Origin: Candidatus Rifleibacteriota bacterium
GTDB taxonomy: Bacteria > Riflebacteria > Ozemobacteria > Ozemobacterales > Ozemobacteraceae
Assembly (NCBI GenBank): GCA_029560455.1
Contig: JAKQKW010000170.1
Span: forward strand, 1-8,320
Direction of reading: 5' to 3'
Length of the DNA: 8,320 bases
Within the stretch, counting starts at the first letter, position 1; every line of letters begins with the position of its first letter. Below, piece by piece: positions 5,237 through 8,320 of the stretch. Under the pieces are notes generated by a model, which saw only the letters and a program-made list of their open reading frames with translations, ran no database searches and was not told the DNA's origin. The translations under genes and the position numbers were made by a program.

Positions 5237-5248
5237 CGCGCATGCGCG
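5237..5248. repeat. 12-bp perfect palindrome after the hydrogenase operon
   Basis: CGCGCATGCGCG is self-complementary over 12 bases and lies 22 bases after the small gene. There is no following T-tract, so it is not a convincing intrinsic terminator. It may still be a transcript-end hairpin or a chance GC-rich palindrome. Confidence 0.3.
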
Positions 5249-5290
5249 CTGAAATGATCATTCAAGAAATGACGCCCCAGGAGACAACCA

Positions 5291-5386
5291 ATGAGAGCCT
5301 CCGGTCTGGCCATCTGCCCGACCGGGCTGCCTCACGGATCGTTTTTCAGACCGGCAAATATGCGGAGCCCGGCTCAGCTCAGTTAA
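5291..5386 (+). CDS. Possible 31-residue ORF or truncated gene start between the operon and sugE
   Basis: AGGAG (5279-5283) stands 7 bases before an ATG that opens 31 codons (MRASGLAICPTGLPHGSFF...), ending in TAA at 5384-5386. The frame slightly overlaps the 3' end of the convergent sugE. The SD is among the best in the window, yet the product matches nothing I recognise. An inverted repeat (5301-5308 with 5347-5354) overlaps it. It could be a true small protein, the stub of a deleted gene, or chance. Confidence is low. Confidence 0.22.
   Translation: MRASGLAICPTGLPHGSFFRPANMRSPAQLS
5301..5354. repeat. 8-bp inverted repeat with nested hairpin between convergent genes
   Basis: CCGGTCTG (5301-5308) is the exact reverse complement of CAGACCGG (5347-5354). 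Inside it GCCC (5316-5319) can pair with GGGC (5324-5327). It sits between the hydrogenase operon and the convergent sugE, where a bidirectional transcript end would be expected, but neither side shows a clean T-tract directly after the stem. Confidence 0.3.
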
Positions 5387-5693
5387 GCAGACGCAGGCCG
5401 GTAATTCCGGTAATGATCATGGTTATGCAAGCCAGGCGATAAACATCGAAAGGCTCATTCAACAGCACGACGCCGGTAATGACGGTCCCGATAGCGCCGA
5501 CTCCGGTCCAGATCGGGTAGGCAATACTGACCGGCAGGTCTTTCATTGCCAATGACAGGAGAACAAAGCTCAAAACCAGGGTTATCAGCGTAAAAACCGC
5601 CGGCCAAAGCCTGGTAAAGCCTTCTGAGTATTTCAGACCGGTTGCCCAGAGCACTTCGAAAATTCCTGCGACAAAGAGTATGACCCACGACAT
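5379..5693 (-). CDS. sugE: SMR-family small multidrug/guanidinium exporter (SugE/Gdx type)
   Basis: The protein has 104 residues, the normal SMR length. I chose ATG 5693 over upstream in-frame starts because GGAGG lies 8 bases before it and the family begins MSWxxL. There are four membrane helices (about 2-20, 29-49, 57-78 and 84-102). Glu13 in helix 1 is the conserved proton/substrate-coupling acid. GLKYSEGFTRLWP after helix 1 and AYPIWTGVGAIGTVITG in helix 3 are typical of the SugE/Gdx branch rather than EmrE. Members work as dual-topology dimers in the inner membrane and export guanidinium or some quaternary ammonium compounds in exchange for protons. Whether this one is a guanidinium exporter cannot be told from sequence alone. 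It is monocistronic, convergent with the hydrogenase operon and divergent from the TPR gene. Confidence 0.92.
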   Translation of the reverse strand: MSWVILFVAGIFEVLWATGLKYSEGFTRLWPAVFTLITLVLSFVLLSLAMKDLPVSIAYPIWTGVGAIGTVITGVVLLNEPFDVYRLACITMIITGITGLRLLN

Positions 5694-5721
5694 GGCAATC
5701 GCCTCCGGTGCAATTTTGCTC

Positions 5722-5730
5722 AGTATAGCA
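5722..5730 (-). promoter_or_regulatory. Extended -10 promoter of sugE
   Basis: On the minus strand TGC-TATACT (5730-5722) is a good extended -10 element; no clear -35 is visible. Transcription would start near 5715, leaving only about 20 bases before the ATG. That leaves no room for a guanidine riboswitch. Confidence 0.45.
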
Positions 5731-5770
5731 CAAATTACAACCTGCCGGCGCCGTAACTGCATTAACGGGC

Positions 5771-5799
5771 TGGAAATTCAGCCGGATTTGTTTTAGAAT
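5771..5799 (+). promoter_or_regulatory. Candidate promoter of the TPR/pseudopilin operon
   Basis: TGGAAA (5771-5776, 4 of 6) and TAGAAT (5794-5799, 5 of 6) are spaced by 17 bases, about 50 bases upstream of the ATG at 5851. It is divergent from the sugE promoter. Confidence 0.35.
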
Positions 5800-5850
5800 A
5801 GATATTGACCAGTAACCAGAAAAACCTTTGCAAAGTCAGGTCATTTAAAG

Positions 5851-7428
5851 ATGAAGGCGCAGTTTGACGAATTCACCAGAAGGGCCAAAACCCTTCTCAA
5901 TGAACCCGGCATTCTTGAAAAGCGCCCTTCCTGGCAGATAGTCAAGGCCGGTGCCATCAGCCTTGCCCCGGTTGCCGAAAACGCCGTTACCCAGCTCGAA
6001 TCTGAAGTTGCGTTGATTTTTATTCTGGCCTCCGCTTTTACCGGCTCAAAGCGCGACAATCTGCTTAAAAACCTTCTTGGCACGACCCTGGACCGCCTTC
6101 CTTCCGACAATTTCATCCGTCTGATGAGCAAGTTCTCTCAGTCCGAGCTGAAAGACAACCTGCTGCCTTTCGTCTATGAAGCCGGCCCCCGCGGTTCAGT
6201 CGCCTGTTTTGTCGCAGCCCGTCTGAAAATTACCCTTGCCACCGAAGCTTTTCAATATTTTTTAAGCGCCAGATCCTGGTCGCAAACCGATCTGATGAAT
6301 CTCAGCATTCTCGTTAAACCGGAAGAAGCCTCGGCGCTCTGTTCGCACCTCGAAAAGTTTGTTCCGGCCAACGATTCAAAAGTTCTTCGCGACAACATCA
6401 ATGAGTTCCGCTACGCCGTGCAGAACCACATTGCCCGCGAACCCATGCTGCCAGAACTGCCCGATGGGGAAACACCTTCCCAAACCTCTGCCCCTGCCGG
6501 CGCCGGAGAGTCTGCCCGACAGCCACAGCCAGCCTCAGTTAATGCAAAACCTCAGATATCCATAAACAGGCAACCGCCGGCGGTTTCGACTTCTGGTTCG
6601 GCAAACCGCGTGGAAGCGGCAGCAAAACCAGCCACGACACAACAGATTCCTGATAAACTTCCGACAGAAGTGCCGGCCGGAAGCACGGAAGGTGCCAATC
6701 AGCAGACCTTTCCTCAGGCCCAGACAAAAACAAAATCCGACAGCCTTGACGTTGCGCTGCATATTCCAGAAAGCGTTCGCAGGCTGCTGCTGCCGGTTGG
6801 CCTGGTTATACTGTTTTTAACCGTTGGCATAATTTATTCGGCGTGGTATTACAGTGACCCCGAGGTGATTGTTGCAACCTCGCCGGGCACCACCGGCCGC
6901 GCCCCAAACCAGTGGGTCGACGCTGTTTCGCAGCGACCCGTGACTGCCAAGTACCTTGCTGCCGACAAGGATTTTCGCATGGGTGAACTTTTTCTCACCC
7001 GCGACAAATTTGCCGAAGCCCTCAAACTCTTTGAAGATGCACTGGCCATCGAACCAGAACATCTTCACGCCCTGGTGCGCAGTGGCTACTGTCGCATGCA
7101 GCTCGGTGACAACAAAAAGGCCGCCGAAATTTTCAAACGCGCTCTGAGCGTCGATGCTGGAATTTCCGGCGTTAATCTCTACCTGGCGCGCATTCATCTG
7201 GCTGCCAATGACAATACTGCTGCAGAAAAGCATTTTCGTGCTGAATTCAAGCTTTCTGCCGACCTGACATCAGGCATGGAGCTCGCCAATTTCCTCAATC
7301 GAGCCGGCAAACAGAACGAAGCCATGGAACTGATCGCCGAACTCCAGGAAAAAAACCCCGGCAAAATGCTGGTTCTAGCCCCAACCGGCAGTGAAAACTT
7401 GCCAGATCACGGGGGTGAACAGCCATGA
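5851..7428 (+). CDS. Membrane-anchored TPR protein upstream of pseudopilin genes
   Basis: The protein has 525 residues in four parts. Residues 1-200 are a helical cytosolic domain of unrecognised family. Residues ~200-300 are a Pro/Ala/Gln/Ser-rich flexible linker. One transmembrane helix lies at about 312-335 (LLLPVGLVILFLTVGIIYS). A C-terminal domain has three or four TPR-like helix pairs, at about 374-406 (LFLTRDKFAEALKLFEDAL), 408-440 (GYCRMQLGDNKKAAEIFKRA), 442-475 and 476-503. There is no signal peptide, so the N-terminus should be cytosolic and the TPRs periplasmic. The SD is weak (AGG about 12 bases upstream). Its TGA overlaps the ATG of the next gene (ATGA), so it is coupled to the pseudopilins. 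It is probably a scaffold or assembly factor for a type II secretion or type IV pilus-like machine. Confidence 0.8.
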   Translation: MKAQFDEFTRRAKTLLNEPGILEKRPSWQIVKAGAISLAPVAENAVTQLESEVALIFILASAFTGSKRDNLLKNLLGTTLDRLPSDNFIRLMSKFSQSELKDNLLPFVYEAGPRGSVACFVAARLKITLATEAFQYFLSARSWSQTDLMNLSILVKPEEASALCSHLEKFVPANDSKVLRDNINEFRYAVQNHIAREPMLPELPDGETPSQTSAPAGAGESARQPQPASVNAKPQISINRQPPAVSTSGSANRVEAAAKPATTQQIPDKLPTEVPAGSTEGANQQTFPQAQTKTKSDSLDVALHIPESVRRLLLPVGLVILFLTVGIIYSAWYYSDPEVIVATSPGTTGRAPNQWVDAVSQRPVTAKYLAADKDFRMGELFLTRDKFAEALKLFEDALAIEPEHLHALVRSGYCRMQLGDNKKAAEIFKRALSVDAGISGVNLYLARIHLAANDNTAAEKHFRAEFKLSADLTSGMELANFLNRAGKQNEAMELIAELQEKNPGKMLVLAPTGSENLPDHGGEQP

Positions 7429-7907
7429 TCCGCCGCGGCCTTTCATTGTCAGAAATCATCATTGCCCTTGCCATTGCGGTAATGGTTATGGTCCCGGTCA
7501 CCAGCATGTTCTCTACTTCCGGGCAGCAGGTACAGAAAAGCAGGAACTTCAGTTTCGCCGCCGGACTGGCGCGCCGCATTTCCCAGCATCTGATGGCCAT
7601 GCCTTTCGAAAATATCGTCGAAGTGCCATTGCCCGGGCTGGCAATGCATGATTCGCCCGATGATGTGTTTTTCAATCCGCTGCTTAACTTTTCGACCTCG
7701 CAGAGCGGCGTAAAAAAGATTACCGCCTCTGACATGCCTGCTCTGTACGGCTTTCTTGCGCAGAATGACTTCAAATACGCGTTGTCGGTCAGCAACGTCA
7801 GTTTTGGCGCCGGCGACGAAATCAAGAGCATTTCGATTCTGATCACCTGGAAAGAAGCTGGTAGAAACATGATCTACCGCACCCATGTCTATGTATCGTC
7901 TGTTTAA
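7425..7907 (+). CDS. Prepilin-like protein (minor pseudopilin, type II secretion/type IV pilus)
   Basis: The protein has 160 residues; the start is fixed by the ATGA overlap with the TPR gene and a G-rich SD (GGGGGTG, 7 bases upstream). It has a very short class III leader, MIRRG, with cleavage predicted before LSLSE. Glu at mature +5 is present, as needed for methylation and subunit docking. A hydrophobic alpha1 helix follows (IIIALAIAVMVMVPVTSMF), then a soluble domain with GLARRISQHLMAMPFENI and a beta-rich C-terminus (SISILITWKEAG, YRTHVYVSS). The architecture matches minor pseudopilins of the GspI/PilV sort, processed by a PilD-type prepilin peptidase. The exact subtype is uncertain. Confidence 0.83.
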   Translation: MIRRGLSLSEIIIALAIAVMVMVPVTSMFSTSGQQVQKSRNFSFAAGLARRISQHLMAMPFENIVEVPLPGLAMHDSPDDVFFNPLLNFSTSQSGVKKITASDMPALYGFLAQNDFKYALSVSNVSFGAGDEIKSISILITWKEAGRNMIYRTHVYVSSV

Positions 7908-8320
7908 AAATTATCGCAAACGGGCTGCCTTTACCATGGTAGAAATCATGGTCGGTGCCACTATTCTTGCCGTCATCGGTGGTATGGTGGCGCACTGGTT
8001 CGTCATGCAGCGGCAATACCAGAAACGCATACTCGCAATCAGTGATGCACAACAGAACATCAGACAGGCTTCATGGAACATGATCCAGGAACTGAGAACA
8101 GCCAGAAACCTTATTTATCCACGTTTAAATGCTGATAAGTCTATCAGAAGCGACACAAAAACCATCTTCAAGAATTTCTCCGGCGATATCGTCTGCTATT
8201 TTCATGATGCGGCAACCGGTCAGATCAGGCGCTGCCTTATTCCAAACGGGCCTGGGGCGCCTGTGGTCGACAAAAAGCCTGTCGGCAGCGGCATAGATAA
8301 GGTCGCCTTCACGGCTCACG
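7885..8320 (+). CDS. Second prepilin-like protein (GspJ/PilW-like), 3' end outside the window
   Basis: The frame opens at ATG 7885 (or ATG 7891) within the last 23 bases of the preceding gene and stays open to the window edge, giving 145 complete codons. The leader is 15 residues and basic (YRLFKNYRKRAA). The cleavage motif is AA/FTMVE, with Ala instead of the usual Gly at -1 and Glu at +5. The alpha1 helix is IMVGATILAVIGGMVAHWF. Downstream, QRQYQKRILAISDAQQNIRQ and ASWNMIQELRTARNLIYP resemble the region after alpha1 in GspJ/PilW-type minor pseudopilins. No clear SD precedes either ATG, so re-initiation after the overlapping upstream gene is likely. Confidence 0.8.
   Translation, partial: MSMYRLFKNYRKRAAFTMVEIMVGATILAVIGGMVAHWFVMQRQYQKRILAISDAQQNIRQASWNMIQELRTARNLIYPRLNADKSIRSDTKTIFKNFSGDIVCYFHDAATGQIRRCLIPNGPGAPVVDKKPVGSGIDKVAFTAH

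Noticed and set aside
5242..5442. Plus-strand ORF MRAEMIIQEMTPQ... across the end of sugE
   Set aside because: There is no good SD, it overlaps the conserved sugE C-terminus by more than 60 bases, and it has no recognisable similarity.
5694..5850. Guanidine (ykkC-type) riboswitch upstream of sugE
   Set aside because: The extended -10 at 5722-5727 leaves only about 20 bases of leader. No paired ACGR-loop hairpins are seen; the only stem (GGCTG/CAGCC near 5770-5785) lies upstream of the promoter.
7295..7886. Minus-strand ORFs of 191 and 145 codons opposite the first pseudopilin
   Set aside because: The plus strand has a convincing prepilin with an ATGA-coupled start. The antisense translations are Arg/Ser/Cys-rich without motifs.

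Overview
The window looks like chromosomal DNA from an anaerobic, probably diderm bacterium. It carries an [FeFe]-hydrogenase maturation locus (a TM1266-family regulator and a HydG-type radical SAM enzyme), a corrinoid protein of the methyltransferase type, multi-PAS sensor-kinase remnants, and pseudopilin genes coupled to a membrane TPR protein. Nothing in the sequence fixes the phylum. The mix would suit a fermentative candidate-phylum lineage such as Riflebacteria, but that is a guess. No rRNA, tRNA, insertion sequence or CRISPR array was seen.

Layout. 1-55 (-) is the first 18 codons of a gene that leaves the window. 212-577 (+) is a small secreted protein of unknown function. 736-1879 (+) is a broken multi-PAS sensor kinase: a one-base frameshift splits its first PAS domain, and its 3' end runs from the third PAS domain straight into the last ~20 codons of a receiver domain, out of frame. 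1921-2204 (-) is a second broken junction, in which the first ~40 codons of a URO-D/MtaA-type methyltransferase gene run into the C-terminal third of another receiver domain. 2201-2875 (-) is an intact B12-binding corrinoid protein whose stop codon overlaps the start of the truncated methyltransferase. 3169-5214 (+) is a compact hydrogenase-maturation operon (TM1266-like regulator, hydG, small unknown gene) behind a good promoter and a perfect 9-bp inverted repeat. 5379-5693 (-) is a SugE/Gdx-type SMR exporter. 5851-8320 (+) is a translationally coupled run of a membrane-anchored TPR protein and two prepilin-like proteins, the last cut by the window edge.

How the parts work together. The hydrogenase block would build the Fe(CO)(CN) units of the H-cluster. 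HydE, HydF and the hydrogenase itself are not here. The HydG is unusual: the middle Cys of its C-terminal CX2CX22C auxiliary-cluster motif is Gly, and a Cys lies three residues downstream. The corrinoid gene has probably lost its methyltransferase partner locally. The 5851-8320 block looks like part of a type II secretion or type IV pilus-like assembly operon.

The most unexpected signal is the cluster of three lesions in 1.0-2.2 kb. Two independent genes on opposite strands are both fused out of frame to receiver-domain C-termini, which then face each other tail to tail across 41 bp. This points to a local deletion/decay hotspot or, less interestingly, an assembly artefact. I did not find a clearly new multi-gene system. 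The best candidates for something undescribed are the small gene overlapping hydG and the variant HydG cluster motif.
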